26,809 nucleotides of DNA from a virus: positions 1-26,809 of the IMG/VR virus record IMGVR_UViG_3300032088_000059. One strand, written 5' to 3'. The notes under the pieces are model-generated. The model did not search any database. It worked only from the letters and a program-made list of their open reading frames with translations, and was not told the DNA's origin. The translations under genes and the position numbers were made by a program. The stretch's first letter is position 1. The number at the start of each line of letters is the position of its first letter. Below are positions 1 to 7,319 of the stretch, one piece after another.

Positions 1-26
1 AGCTGACGCGATAAGGAGACTATAAT

Positions 27-467
27 ATGGCGATAACTCAAGCAATGTGTACGTCCTTCAAGCAGGAACTTCTGCAAGGCCAACACAATTTTACCAATGG
101 TGGTAGTACTTTTAAATTAGCTCTGTTCACAAGCAGTGCAAGTTTAGGTGCTGCGACAACAGATTATTCAACTTCGAACGAAGCTTCGGGTTCTGGATAT
201 ACTGCGGGCGGAGCGGCGTTGACAAACGTTACACCGACAACAAGCGGAACAACAGCGTTCTGTGATTTCAACGATCTGACATTTAGCTCTGCATCTATCA
301 CTGCTAACGGTGCGATGATCTACAACACCACAACAGGTGGTGGATCGAACACTACAGACTCTTGTATTATCCTAGCATTTGGTGCGGACAAGACGGCGAC
401 TAACGGTGATTTTACTATTCAGTTCCCAACAGCGGATGCTTCAAACGCGATCATTCGCATCGCGTAA
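27..467 (+). CDS. Putative phage virion/tail appendage protein (146 aa)
   Basis: I do not recognise a named family beyond a general resemblance to small structural proteins of marine phages. The protein is rich in Ser, Thr, Ala and Gly, has no signal peptide or membrane segment, and alternates short beta-prone stretches with Asn/Gly/Thr-rich loops, as virion surface proteins often do. Its N-terminal part has a KLALFTSSASLG motif after a short helix-prone start. The start is supported by an AAGGAG ribosome binding site about ten bases upstream. It is the first gene of a plus-strand run of fibre-like genes and ends 13 bases before the next start, so it is probably co-transcribed with them. A role in the tail or tail appendage is inferred from context; the exact role is unknown. 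Confidence 0.6.
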   Translation: MAITQAMCTSFKQELLQGQHNFTNGGSTFKLALFTSSASLGAATTDYSTSNEASGSGYTAGGAALTNVTPTTSGTTAFCDFNDLTFSSASITANGAMIYNTTTGGGSNTTDSCIILAFGADKTATNGDFTIQFPTADASNAIIRIA

Positions 468-480
468 GGAGTAGCCTCCG

Positions 481-1380
481 ATGGTAGACATCACAGGCTG
501 GGGCAGAGGTACATGGTCTGAAGGACCCTGGGATTCCGCTATTCCTGTGACAGTCACGGGGGTAGCCGGAACTGGTGCCGTTGGCTCAGTTGGCATCGTT
601 GCGGAAGCTAATATCCCAGTAACGGGGACGGTCGCCACGAGTGGGGTCGGATCAGTTACAGTATCTGCGGATGCGAATGTAGGGGTAACAGGCTTACAAG
701 CGGCAGGAAGCGTCGGCACAGTTAGCGTCACTGCTGACGCTGTTGTTTTACCTACGGGCATTGCCGCTACAGGCGGTGTCGGATCAGTGGTTGTTATTGC
801 GGAGGCACTCGTTCTACCTACAGGGGTAGCCGGAACTGGTGCATTAGGGACTGTCGTAGTCACCGCAAACGCTGATGTTGATGTCACGGGTTCTACTGGA
901 ACCGGTGAAACAGGGACTGTAATAGTCGCTGCGGAAGCAAATGTCCCTGTATCGGGACTGGTAGGAACGAGTGGTGTCGGATCTGTAGAGGTCTTAGCCA
1001 ACAGTGTCGTTGAAATACCTACTGGTGTAGCCGGAACAGGAGCAGTTGGATCGGTTGTAGTAGCCGCAGACTCCATTGTTTTACCTACTGGAGTAGCCGG
1101 AACAGGCGAGATTGGCGACGTAGAAGTCGGTATTCGTGTAGATGTTCCAGTTACAGGGTTGGAAAGTACGGGAAATGTTGGTACTGTAACCGTAGTCGCG
1201 GAAGCAAATGTCTCAATTACAGGCGTTTCTGCAACTGGTGGTACCGGAACTGTGTTTGTTTGGAGCCAAATAGACCCGAACCAGACACCAGGTTGGAATG
1301 GAATAACACCGTCGCAAACACCCGGTTGGGACGAAATCACACCGTCGCAGTCCCCTGGTTGGACAGAAGTAGCGGCATAG
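481..1380 (+). CDS. Repeat-built virion/appendage protein with eleven 22-aa repeats
   Basis: This 299-aa protein has three parts. Residues 1-22 are Trp/Gly-rich (GWGRGTWSEGPW). Residues 23-265 are eleven tandem units of 22 residues with the pattern VxVTGxxxTGxVGxVxVxAEAN; unit 8 carries one extra residue. Residues 266-299 are three copies of an 11-residue Pro/Trp unit (PSQTPGWDEIT type). The regular hydrophobic alternation and Gly positions suggest a repetitive beta fold, such as a fibrous shaft or a decoration of the virion; that is inference. There is no signal peptide and no Cys. An AGGAG sequence lies about eight bases before the ATG. It sits among fibre-like genes. Similar Trp/Gly-rich N-termini occur in marine phage structural proteins, but I cannot name the family. 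Confidence 0.7.
   Translation: MVDITGWGRGTWSEGPWDSAIPVTVTGVAGTGAVGSVGIVAEANIPVTGTVATSGVGSVTVSADANVGVTGLQAAGSVGTVSVTADAVVLPTGIAATGGVGSVVVIAEALVLPTGVAGTGALGTVVVTANADVDVTGSTGTGETGTVIVAAEANVPVSGLVGTSGVGSVEVLANSVVEIPTGVAGTGAVGSVVVAADSIVLPTGVAGTGEIGDVEVGIRVDVPVTGLESTGNVGTVTVVAEANVSITGVSATGGTGTVFVWSQIDPNQTPGWNGITPSQTPGWDEITPSQSPGWTEVAA
547..1275 (+). repeat. Eleven in-frame tandem repeats of 66 bp
   Basis: The DNA encoding residues 23-265 of the repeat protein has a 66-bp period, with one extra codon in unit 8. The word GTAGCCGGAAC(T/A)GG recurs at 562, 826, 1027 and 1093. Its spacings of 264, 201 and 66 bp equal four, three (plus one codon) and one periods. Most units have diverged at the DNA level while keeping the protein pattern, so the expansion looks old, with the more similar units possibly younger. 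Confidence 0.85.
1276..1377 (+). repeat. Three 11-residue Pro/Trp repeats at the C-terminus
   Basis: Three consecutive units, PNQTPGWNGIT, PSQTPGWDEIT and PSQSPGWTEVAA, close the repeat protein. Each has the core (S/N)Q(T/S)PGW. They are distinct from the 22-residue units and may form a separate tip or binding segment. Confidence 0.8.
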
Positions 1381-1389
1381 GAGAAACAG

Positions 1390-1968
1390 ATGGCGAGTAC
1401 ATACACTAGCGCAAACGGCATTGAGTTGATCGCCACAGGTGAACAATCGGGTGCTTGGGGCGACACAACAAACGTTAACCTTCAGATTATCGACAGGATC
1501 CTTACTGGGGTTGGAACGATTACTTTGTCTGGTACGACGCACACCCTAACAACTACAGACGGTACATTATCGGATGGTATGTATAAGGTCCTGGTTTTAG
1601 GAGGATCTCCTTCTGGTACGAACACTATAACGATTGCACCAAACAATGCACAAAAGACATACATGGTGTACAACAACTCTGGTCAATCAGCTGTATTTTC
1701 ACAGGGATCAGGAGCTAACGTTACAGTAGCCAACGGGGATACAAAACTAATTTACACAGATGGTGCGGGTTCCGGAGCCGCAGTATTTGATTTCACTGCT
1801 AATTTAGCAATGTCGTCAGTAAACATTACAGGCGGCGTAATTTCTGGTATAACAGACTTAGCGGTTGCGGATGGAGGCACTGGTGCTTCTAACGTTGCAG
1901 GCGCACAAGCAAACTTAGAAGTAGACCCTGCTGGCACGGCAGTGGCTTTGGCAATTGCGTTGGGTTAG
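1390..1968 (+). CDS. Tail-fibre-like protein (192 aa)
   Basis: The sequence contains a phage fibre-type motif, ADGGTGASNVAGAQANLEVD, near residues 160-179. Many tail fibre and appendage proteins carry a similar 'GGTGAs...Ar.NL' segment. The N-terminal part has NGIELIATGEQSGAWGDTTN, also typical of phage receptor-binding-type proteins, in which fibre subunits are placed on a structural scaffold. The composition is Thr/Gly/Ser-rich and there is no membrane segment. The start ATG has a GGAGA sequence eight bases upstream, and the gene begins ten bases after the preceding stop. A fibre or baseplate appendage role is likely from family resemblance and position; the receptor is unknown. Confidence 0.7.
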   Translation: MASTYTSANGIELIATGEQSGAWGDTTNVNLQIIDRILTGVGTITLSGTTHTLTTTDGTLSDGMYKVLVLGGSPSGTNTITIAPNNAQKTYMVYNNSGQSAVFSQGSGANVTVANGDTKLIYTDGAGSGAAVFDFTANLAMSSVNITGGVISGITDLAVADGGTGASNVAGAQANLEVDPAGTAVALAIALG

Positions 1969-1976
1969 GATAGACA

Positions 1977-2309
1977 ATGGCAAACACGTTTAAAAGAAAA
2001 CTTTCACGGACTGTTGGTACTTCGCTTACTTCGGTAGGCAGCTACACTGTCCCCTCATCAACAGCTACAACGGTTATCGGATTGACGGTATCGAACGTTA
2101 CAGCCTCCCAGGTTTTGATTACAGCGGTGGTAAACGACGGATCAAACGACACACATTTAATTAAAGATGCCCCAGTTCCAAGTGGCGGTTCTATAGTTAT
2201 TGTTGGCGGAGATCAAAAAGTAGTGTTAGAAACGGCAGATAGTGTTAAGGTAAGTTCGAACACTGCAAGTTCTGTTGACGTAGTAATGAGTATACTGGAG
2301 ATCACCTAA
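1977..2309 (+). CDS. Small tail/appendage protein (110 aa)
   Basis: This is a 110-aa beta-rich protein with the sequence VGSYTVPSSTATTVIGLTVS near its N-terminus and a hydrophobic C-terminus (VDVVMSILEIT). It has no Cys, signal peptide or membrane segment. Proteins of this size and style occur next to tail fibre genes in marine phages, where their role is usually unknown. The gene starts nine bases after the preceding stop, and its last base is the first base of the next ATG (TAATG), which suggests translational coupling to the following fibre gene. A structural role is inferred from context only. Confidence 0.6.
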   Translation: MANTFKRKLSRTVGTSLTSVGSYTVPSSTATTVIGLTVSNVTASQVLITAVVNDGSNDTHLIKDAPVPSGGSIVIVGGDQKVVLETADSVKVSSNTASSVDVVMSILEIT

Positions 2310-3496
2310 TGGCCACACTTGGTAATGTACCTGCGGAAGCATATACAAATACAGTAAAGGATAGCTTTAGTGGCAACGGTTCAGCCACCGCCTTTACAAT
2401 GTCATTGCCGACCGTAACAAACGACGTCAGGGTCGTAGTAGAGAACGTCATACAAGACCCGACGGTCGCGTACTCTGTATCGGGAACCACGCTTACATTT
2501 ACTTCAGCGCCTCCAACGGGGACGAATAACATTTACGTTGTTCACCTAGGACCGGCGGTCATGACGACTGTACCACCGGCTGAGATAGCGGATGCCACGA
2601 CGTTTGCTTCGAGCCTCACAGTTCAAGGTGCGTTCACCTCTGTAGGCATTGACGATAACGCAGACGCAGTGGCACTTACGATTGATGGTAGTGAGAATGT
2701 GTTAATCGGTAAGACTGCTACAGGTGGTAATGTTGCTGGTATGCAGATTATTAATGGTAGCTTCTTTAGTCATGTTCGTGATGGTGGTGTTGTTCAAGTA
2801 TTAAACCGAAAAAGTAGTGATGGTGATATTCTTAGCTTTGAAAAGGACAACACCGCTGTAGGTAGTATTGGGAACGGATCTAATAACTTAGTCTTTTATT
2901 TAGCTGGGACACAAAACGCTGTAAAACTGGTTGGCCCTGCTGGGGGGGTAGATGCTTTTGCTCCTGCTTCTACAAGTGGATTAAACAGAGACAATGCAAT
3001 GGACTTGGGGTGGTCATCCAACCGTTTCAAAGACGCTTACCTATCAGGCGGTGTCTACCTCGGCGGTACTGGGTCGGCTAATAAGTTGGACGATTTCGAA
3101 GAGGGTCTATATACTGTTTCTGCTCAAACTGGTTCAGGTAGTATTACTTTAGATTCTACTAACAATAAATATTCTTATGTAAAAGTTGGTAAGTTAGTAA
3201 CTGTTACAGGTAGAATAGATGTATCATCCGTAAGTTCACCCTCAGGCTCTCTAGCTTTAACTTTGCCTTTTACCGTTTCTACTGGAGTAAAATATGAATC
3301 AGCAGTTAGTCTATTTATATGGAGCGCAACTTCTTCTGCACCAGAAACTGGCCTTTGGATTGGTTGGGTAACTAACGGTAGTAACACTATTTCCCTACGC
3401 TATGGAAACTCAAATACACCTTCTGCCAATGTTGCTAACTATATTCAAGCAGGCACAGAATTTAGAATAGGTGTAAGTTACGAAACAGACGCATAA
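2309..3496 (+). CDS. Tail-fibre-like protein A (395 aa)
   Basis: The N-terminal 90 residues (DSFSGNGSATAFTMSLPTV onward) resemble the short beta domain found at the start of many marine phage fibres. The middle has a SENVLIGKTATGG segment and an NRKSSDGDILSFEKDN segment ending in VGSIG. Around residues 235-270 is the conserved RFKDAYLSGGVYLGGTGSAN block followed by KLDDFEEG, which often precedes a variable C-terminal domain in such proteins. The last 125 residues are probably the distal, receptor-facing part. The gene shares several blocks with the gene at 3846, so the two are paralogues. It is coupled to the preceding gene by a TAATG overlap. The fibre call is from family resemblance; the target on the host is unknown. 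Confidence 0.75.
   Translation: MATLGNVPAEAYTNTVKDSFSGNGSATAFTMSLPTVTNDVRVVVENVIQDPTVAYSVSGTTLTFTSAPPTGTNNIYVVHLGPAVMTTVPPAEIADATTFASSLTVQGAFTSVGIDDNADAVALTIDGSENVLIGKTATGGNVAGMQIINGSFFSHVRDGGVVQVLNRKSSDGDILSFEKDNTAVGSIGNGSNNLVFYLAGTQNAVKLVGPAGGVDAFAPASTSGLNRDNAMDLGWSSNRFKDAYLSGGVYLGGTGSANKLDDFEEGLYTVSAQTGSGSITLDSTNNKYSYVKVGKLVTVTGRIDVSSVSSPSGSLALTLPFTVSTGVKYESAVSLFIWSATSSAPETGLWIGWVTNGSNTISLRYGNSNTPSANVANYIQAGTEFRIGVSYETDA
3023..3106 (+). repeat. 84-bp segment shared by two fibre genes, copy 1
   Basis: This segment encodes the RFKDAYLSGG...LDDFEEG block of fibre A. By eye it matches 4263-4346 at about 76 of 84 positions, much more closely than the flanking DNA. It marks a shared domain boundary between the two paralogous fibre genes and could serve as a site of homologous exchange. 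Confidence 0.8.
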
Positions 3497-3557
3497 CCCT
3501 TTCGGAGATTGGGTAGTCAGGTGGTAATAACGCCACGATAAAACAAAGGAGGCCAAT

Positions 3558-3836
3558 ATGGCACTAACAGAAACACAAGTAGAAGATAAAATTGAAGTCG
3601 TTGGAGATCACAAGAATGTGCAAGTTCGTACAGCTACAGTGATAGCCAGAGATGGAACAGAGATCAGCAGATCATTCCATCGTCACGTCTTACAATGCTC
3701 AACTAAATCAGGTGATACATGGGGTGACACGGACATCTCAAGTGAGTCAACAGAAGTACAAGCAATATGCAATGCCGTTTGGTCAGACGCAGTGAAGACT
3801 GCATACCAGGCAGCTATGGATGCAGCAGAAATATAG
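3558..3836 (+). CDS. Conserved-looking small hypothetical phage protein (92 aa)
   Basis: I cannot assign a function. The protein is short and mixed in charge. Its centre is HRHVLQCSTKSGDTWGDTDI and its C-terminus is a predicted helix (VQAICNAVWSDAVKTAYQAA). Small proteins of this appearance lie between fibre genes in marine phages. The ATG follows a strong AAAGGAGG ribosome binding site with about six bases spacing, suggesting good expression. The 61-base gap upstream holds that site and no clear promoter or terminator. The next gene starts nine bases after its stop. It could be a fibre-associated accessory or chaperone; this is inference from position. Confidence 0.6.
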   Translation: MALTETQVEDKIEVVGDHKNVQVRTATVIARDGTEISRSFHRHVLQCSTKSGDTWGDTDISSESTEVQAICNAVWSDAVKTAYQAAMDAAEI

Positions 3837-3845
3837 GAGACTAAC

Positions 3846-4721
3846 ATGAGTCGCGCAAGAGATACCGCAGATCAAATAAATAGAGTAAACTCTAGCGCGG
3901 CTGATGCTACCGCCATAACTGTGGACAGTTCAGAGAATGTTTTAATCGGTAATACTGATGCAACGCCATATGATAGAACGTCAGGCAATGCCATTGCTAT
4001 GGGTGATGGCCTTATATCTTCAGCGCAATCTGGCGGTAATGCGGCAATCTTTAATCGTATGACAAGTGATGGCTCTATCGTAGGTTTCCGCAAAAACGGC
4101 TCTGAAGTAGGTAGTATTGGTGTTACTCAAGGAATATATCCTTTTATGGGGCATTCTGGTACAGGTATAACTTTCGCCCATAATGTAAATGCTATAATGC
4201 CGTATAGACCATTAAATAATGATTATGGTGATGGCTTAATAGACATAGGCAGAACAAATGGTCGCTTCAAAGACGCTTACCTATCAGGTGGAATATACCT
4301 CGGCGGTACAGGGTCGGCTAATAAGTTAGACGATTACGAAGAGGGTACTTTTGCTCCGTCTTTCCAGAATGGTAGTTTTACTTACTCTAAACAGAAAGGT
4401 TACTATACTAAAATTGGAAATGTTGTGACTATTTCATTAACAGTTGGTTGGAGTTCTAGGTCAGGTAGTGGGGGTTTAACTGTGCAAAATCTACCTTTCA
4501 CTCCTCTTAGTGATAGTAATCAATATAGGGCCGGTGCTAGTCTAGGTACTACATCAGGATTACCAAAGCCTGATGTATATCAAGTTACAGCAGGTATAGA
4601 TGGAGGGATTGCCACTATAGCTATACGACACCTTAGAAATAACGCCTCTTGGGGTGGTGTTGATGTTTTAAATATAAGCAATGGTGGTGAGGTTCAAATT
4701 ACAGCTTCTTATCATGTATAA
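3846..4721 (+). CDS. Tail-fibre-like protein B (291 aa), paralogue of fibre A
   Basis: The protein begins MSRARDTADQINRVNSSAAD and then follows the same order of blocks as fibre A: DSSENVLIGNTD, NRMTSDGSIVGFRKNGSEVG, and RFKDAYLSGGIYLGGTGSAN followed by KLDDYEEGTF. It lacks the roughly 100-residue N-terminal domain of fibre A, and its last 115 residues are unrelated in sequence. This is what is expected of fibres that keep an attachment region and exchange the distal domain. The start has an AGGAGA site seven bases upstream. A 56-base gap follows with no other gene. A receptor-binding or appendage role is likely; the receptor is unknown. Confidence 0.75.
   Translation: MSRARDTADQINRVNSSAADATAITVDSSENVLIGNTDATPYDRTSGNAIAMGDGLISSAQSGGNAAIFNRMTSDGSIVGFRKNGSEVGSIGVTQGIYPFMGHSGTGITFAHNVNAIMPYRPLNNDYGDGLIDIGRTNGRFKDAYLSGGIYLGGTGSANKLDDYEEGTFAPSFQNGSFTYSKQKGYYTKIGNVVTISLTVGWSSRSGSGGLTVQNLPFTPLSDSNQYRAGASLGTTSGLPKPDVYQVTAGIDGGIATIAIRHLRNNASWGGVDVLNISNGGEVQITASYHV
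4263..4346 (+). repeat. 84-bp segment shared by two fibre genes, copy 2
   Basis: This is the second copy of the block at 3023-3106, encoding RFKDAYLSGG...LDDYEEG in fibre B. The differences are mostly single-base changes, with a cluster at the GVY/GIY codons. The reading frame is the same in both copies. Confidence 0.8.
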
Positions 4722-4777
4722 TAGCCCACTGCATAGCTTTGGGTCAAAGACAACAATGAATAATAAAGGATAAACAA

Positions 4778-5275
4778 ATGGCATATCAAGGACGACAACC
4801 GGGAGTAGGTGTACGAAACCGCTTCATCTATTCTGCTACGGGTGGTCAGACGTCCTTTAGCGGCGCTGATAGTAACGGGCTAACACTCGCCTACGCAGAC
4901 GCAACATATGTCGATGTATTCTTAAACGGAACGCTTCTCGTTCCCGTAACGGATTACGCGGCCACAACTAAAACGTCCGTGGTCCTTGGATCGGGAGCCG
5001 CGGCTTCTGACATTGTGGAGATTGTAGCGTATGACATTAGTTCTATAGCAGACACGGTAAGCGCATCTAACGGTGGATCGTTCGGGGGGAACGTTATAGC
5101 ACCTAAGTTTTTAAGCACGACAACTAAGATTGAAACTGCTATATTTAGAATTAACGATCAAACGCTTAGTACGGACACAACAATTGACGCAGACGAAAAC
5201 GCTAGTGCGGCAGGGCCTTTGGCTGTAGCATCTGGTGTAACCCTAACGGTCAATGGAAACTTAACGGTGATATAG
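4778..5275 (+). CDS. Tail-fibre/appendage protein with fibre N-terminal-type domain (165 aa)
   Basis: Residues 1-90 contain RNRFIYSATGGQTSFSG and then YVDVFLNGTLLVPVTDY, a pattern seen in the N-terminal beta domains of many marine phage fibre proteins (a 'v.vflNG..l.p..DY' segment). The C-terminal 60 residues (RINDQTLSTDTTIDADENAS...) resemble a short beta-solenoid-like end. There is no membrane segment. An AAAGGA site lies about nine bases before the ATG. The stop TAG abuts the next ATG directly, so ribosomes may reinitiate on the following cassette. The structural role is inferred from sequence style and neighbours. Confidence 0.7.
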   Translation: MAYQGRQPGVGVRNRFIYSATGGQTSFSGADSNGLTLAYADATYVDVFLNGTLLVPVTDYAATTKTSVVLGSGAAASDIVEIVAYDISSIADTVSASNGGSFGGNVIAPKFLSTTTKIETAIFRINDQTLSTDTTIDADENASAAGPLAVASGVTLTVNGNLTVI

Positions 5276-5854
5276 ATGAGTACATTACAAGTTGAAAACT
5301 TAATAGGACCAACATCTGGGTCTAATGCGAACAAGGTGATAATACCAAGTGGTCAAACACTTTATGCACCGGGGCATGTTATACAAACTTTAACAGATGT
5401 TTCTGTTATAACTGAATCTACTACCACTAAAGCATCTGACAATTCTTTTGCAAATTCAAGTTTATCAATAACTATAACTCCAAAAAGTGCTTCATCAAAA
5501 ATAATTGTGAGTGCAGTAGCAAGTACGGGTTCAAGTAATGGTGCAGATGGATCTACTATTGTACGGATGATAAGAGATTCCACACCAATAGGTATTGGTA
5601 ATGCAAGTGGTAGTAAAATTAGAGCAGGAAGTGGGCGTGGTACTAATAACCAAGATGGTAACACTATGCTTAATATACCACTACAGGTAACAGACACACC
5701 TAATACTACTTCAGCAGTAACCTACACATTACAATTTGCTGTACGAGGAACAGGTAATTTAACGGCTTACCTTAACCGCAGTGGAAGTGATGCTGATACT
5801 GCGGAGTATCAAAGAACTTCATCGTCTTTAATAATACAGGAGATCGCGCAATGA
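5276..5854 (+). CDS. Paralogous fibre cassette protein 1 (192 aa)
   Basis: This is the first of three adjacent related genes. It opens with STLQVENLIGPTSG, has an APGHVIQTL segment near residues 31-39, then a SLSITITPKSASSKIIVSAV segment, and ends IIQEIAQ. The same layout (STLxVD start, GHV(I/V)Q segment, TITPK segment, EIAQ end) recurs in the next gene and more weakly in the third. The TPK-S-x-SK block is frequent in phage tail fibre-like proteins. The gene starts immediately after the preceding stop with only a weak ribosome binding site, which suggests reinitiation. A distal fibre or adhesin role is inferred. Confidence 0.7.
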   Translation: MSTLQVENLIGPTSGSNANKVIIPSGQTLYAPGHVIQTLTDVSVITESTTTKASDNSFANSSLSITITPKSASSKIIVSAVASTGSSNGADGSTIVRMIRDSTPIGIGNASGSKIRAGSGRGTNNQDGNTMLNIPLQVTDTPNTTSAVTYTLQFAVRGTGNLTAYLNRSGSDADTAEYQRTSSSLIIQEIAQ

Positions 5855-6336
5855 GTACATTAAAAGTCGATAGCGTCGTTGAGAAGACCAGTGGCAATGG
5901 TGTGCAAATTGCAGGGCATGTGGTGCAAGTAGTTCATAACATTTCAACTGGTCAAGTTAGCACTGGTGGAACGTCATATGTAAATACTGGATTAACTGCT
6001 ACAATTACACCTAAATATTCAAACAGTAAAGTTTTGGTTATTGTTGGACAACCTATGTCGTTTAGCACGTCAACAAACTCTAGCAGAGAGGGGTATTGGA
6101 ATATATGTCGTGGTACTACTCAACTCATAGAAGGAGGCTCTGCTTTTGACTTAACCGAAAATAATGCGTTTCAGATTACAGCATTTGGAAATAATCTGAC
6201 TATCTTAGACTCTCCAGCTACAACAAATGCAACTACATATAAGACTCAAATGAAGGTAAGTGCTGGGACATGTGACATTTATGTAGGATATGGAAATACA
6301 AATGGTTCAATAGCTTTAATGGAGATCGCACAATGA
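5851..6336 (+). CDS. Paralogous fibre cassette protein 2 (161 aa)
   Basis: This is the second member of the cassette set. It starts STLKVDSVVEKTSGNG, continues with QIAGHVVQVVHN, has TATITPKYSNSKVLVIVGQP, and ends ALMEIAQ. The start codon overlaps the upstream stop as ATGA, with GGAG eight bases ahead. The same GGAGATCGC(G/A)CAATGA string occurs at the junction to the third member. The hypervariable part lies between the TITPK block and the C-terminal EIAQ. No enzymatic motif is visible. It probably contributes a fibre or appendage subunit; whether the three proteins assemble together cannot be told. Confidence 0.7.
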   Translation: MSTLKVDSVVEKTSGNGVQIAGHVVQVVHNISTGQVSTGGTSYVNTGLTATITPKYSNSKVLVIVGQPMSFSTSTNSSREGYWNICRGTTQLIEGGSAFDLTENNAFQITAFGNNLTILDSPATTNATTYKTQMKVSAGTCDIYVGYGNTNGSIALMEIAQ

Positions 6337-6902
6337 CCAGTATACTAAAAGTCGATACTCTACAGAAAGCCAATGGTGGTACACCAACGGCGGCTGACTT
6401 AGGGATTAATACATCAGGTAATGTTTTACAGGTTGATAATGGACTTTTTACAGGTCACATGAGTATAGGCACTTATAATTATACTAATGTTACAAACCTA
6501 AGTGTAACACTTACACCTAAATCAACAAACAGTATATTTATACTAAAACCATCTCTCTCTATTTCTTGTAACTATTTTTCTATGGGCTTTCGCATACTGC
6601 GTGATAGCAATATCCAAAGTGACTATATAGCGTCAGGGGTTGAAAGTAGACAAGCAACAACAGCCCATGTAAACCCATACAAATCTGGAGACACTACGGG
6701 TTCAAACTCTTACCAAGCCTTCTATGTGAGTGGTGAGTATGTAGACAATACATCTGCCCCCGATACAACAACTCCTATAACATGGCTGATACAAGCAAGT
6801 TGTTACAATGGTGGAGCTATTAATAGAGGTCAATCTGACTCTAATTCATCTGCATACTTTCAATCTGTATCTTCATTTGTAGTGTACGAAATACAAAAAT
6901 AA
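6333..6902 (+). CDS. Paralogous fibre cassette protein 3 (189 aa)
   Basis: This is the third and most diverged member. It starts TSILKVDTLQKANGGTP, then GNVLQVDNGLFTG, has LSVTLTPKSTNSIFILKPSL, and ends VVYEIQK instead of EIAQ. The SILKVDTLQ opening is a common N-terminus among phage fibre-like proteins. It overlaps cassette 2 by ATGA with the same upstream GGAGATCGCACA string. Its C-terminal half has few motifs, consistent with a variable receptor-facing domain. It is followed, after a 22-base gap with a strong AAAGGAGG site, by the tail-assembly-chaperone-like gene. Confidence 0.7.
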   Translation: MTSILKVDTLQKANGGTPTAADLGINTSGNVLQVDNGLFTGHMSIGTYNYTNVTNLSVTLTPKSTNSIFILKPSLSISCNYFSMGFRILRDSNIQSDYIASGVESRQATTAHVNPYKSGDTTGSNSYQAFYVSGEYVDNTSAPDTTTPITWLIQASCYNGGAINRGQSDSNSSAYFQSVSSFVVYEIQK

Positions 6903-6924
6903 CGGCTAAAGGAGGCCAAATAAA

Positions 6925-7308
6925 ATGACAACAATATCAACAGCATTATCAGAGTTGGGTGTTACAGAGTGGGTACTCCGTGGCGAACCAACAACAGAAG
7001 CTGAGTTTACAACCATGTACGCCAAAGTAACTGGCGCAGATGCAAATGGTTCAGCTATTGAGAGCCAAGACCCATCTGATTGGGGTACAACTTGGTCGGC
7101 AGTATCAGCTAAGAAAGATGAACTTATTGCGGCTGAACCTATGAAGGCACTCAGGGCAGAACGTGATCGTTTGATTGCCGTTACTGATTGGTGGGCAGGG
7201 TCTGATCATACGATGACAGATGCACAGACTGCATACAGACAAGCACTACGTGACATTACATCAAGTGCAACATCATTAGATGATGTGACGTGGCCTACAA
7301 AACCATAA
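6925..7308 (+). CDS. Probable phage tail assembly chaperone-like protein (127 aa)
   Basis: The C-terminal half contains MKALRAERDRLIAVTDWW followed by MTDAQTAYRQALRDIT. This 'RaeRDrLLaetDww...yRqaLRdi' arrangement is characteristic of the small helical phage tail assembly chaperone / DUF4376-like proteins encoded beside tail fibre genes. The N-terminal 60 residues are acidic and Trp-containing (EWVLRGEPTTEAEF). There are no membrane segments. A strong AAAGGAGG ribosome binding site precedes the start. Its position between fibre cassettes and a further fibre gene fits an assembly helper for fibres rather than a virion component. The family assignment is from memory of the motif and has not been searched. 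Confidence 0.7.
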   Translation: MTTISTALSELGVTEWVLRGEPTTEAEFTTMYAKVTGADANGSAIESQDPSDWGTTWSAVSAKKDELIAAEPMKALRAERDRLIAVTDWWAGSDHTMTDAQTAYRQALRDITSSATSLDDVTWPTKP

Positions 7309-7319
7309 GGAATAAATAA

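Noticed and set aside
21-26. TATAAT hexamer as a promoter -10 box
   Set aside because: It directly abuts the first start codon and lies between the ribosome binding site and the ATG, so a transcript starting from it would lack the gene's start; no -35 sequence is seen.
547-1275. Regular repeats considered as a CRISPR array
   Set aside because: The units are in frame, diverge by codon, have no unique spacers between identical repeats and form one continuous coding sequence.
441-1466. 341-aa minus-strand open frame
   Set aside because: It lies antisense to the 22-residue repeat gene and is Pro/Thr-rich only because it reads the complement of Val/Gly/Thr repeats. It has no ribosome binding site, crosses two plus-strand genes and breaks the gene order.
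3023-4346. Shared fibre segments considered as a diversity-generating retroelement template/variable pair
   Set aside because: There is no reverse transcriptase in the window, the differences are not confined to adenine positions, and both copies are inside coding genes.
4737-4749. CTTTG-GGT-CAAAG hairpin in the gap before 4778
   Set aside because: The stem is only five weak pairs and has no T tract after it, so it does not support a terminator.
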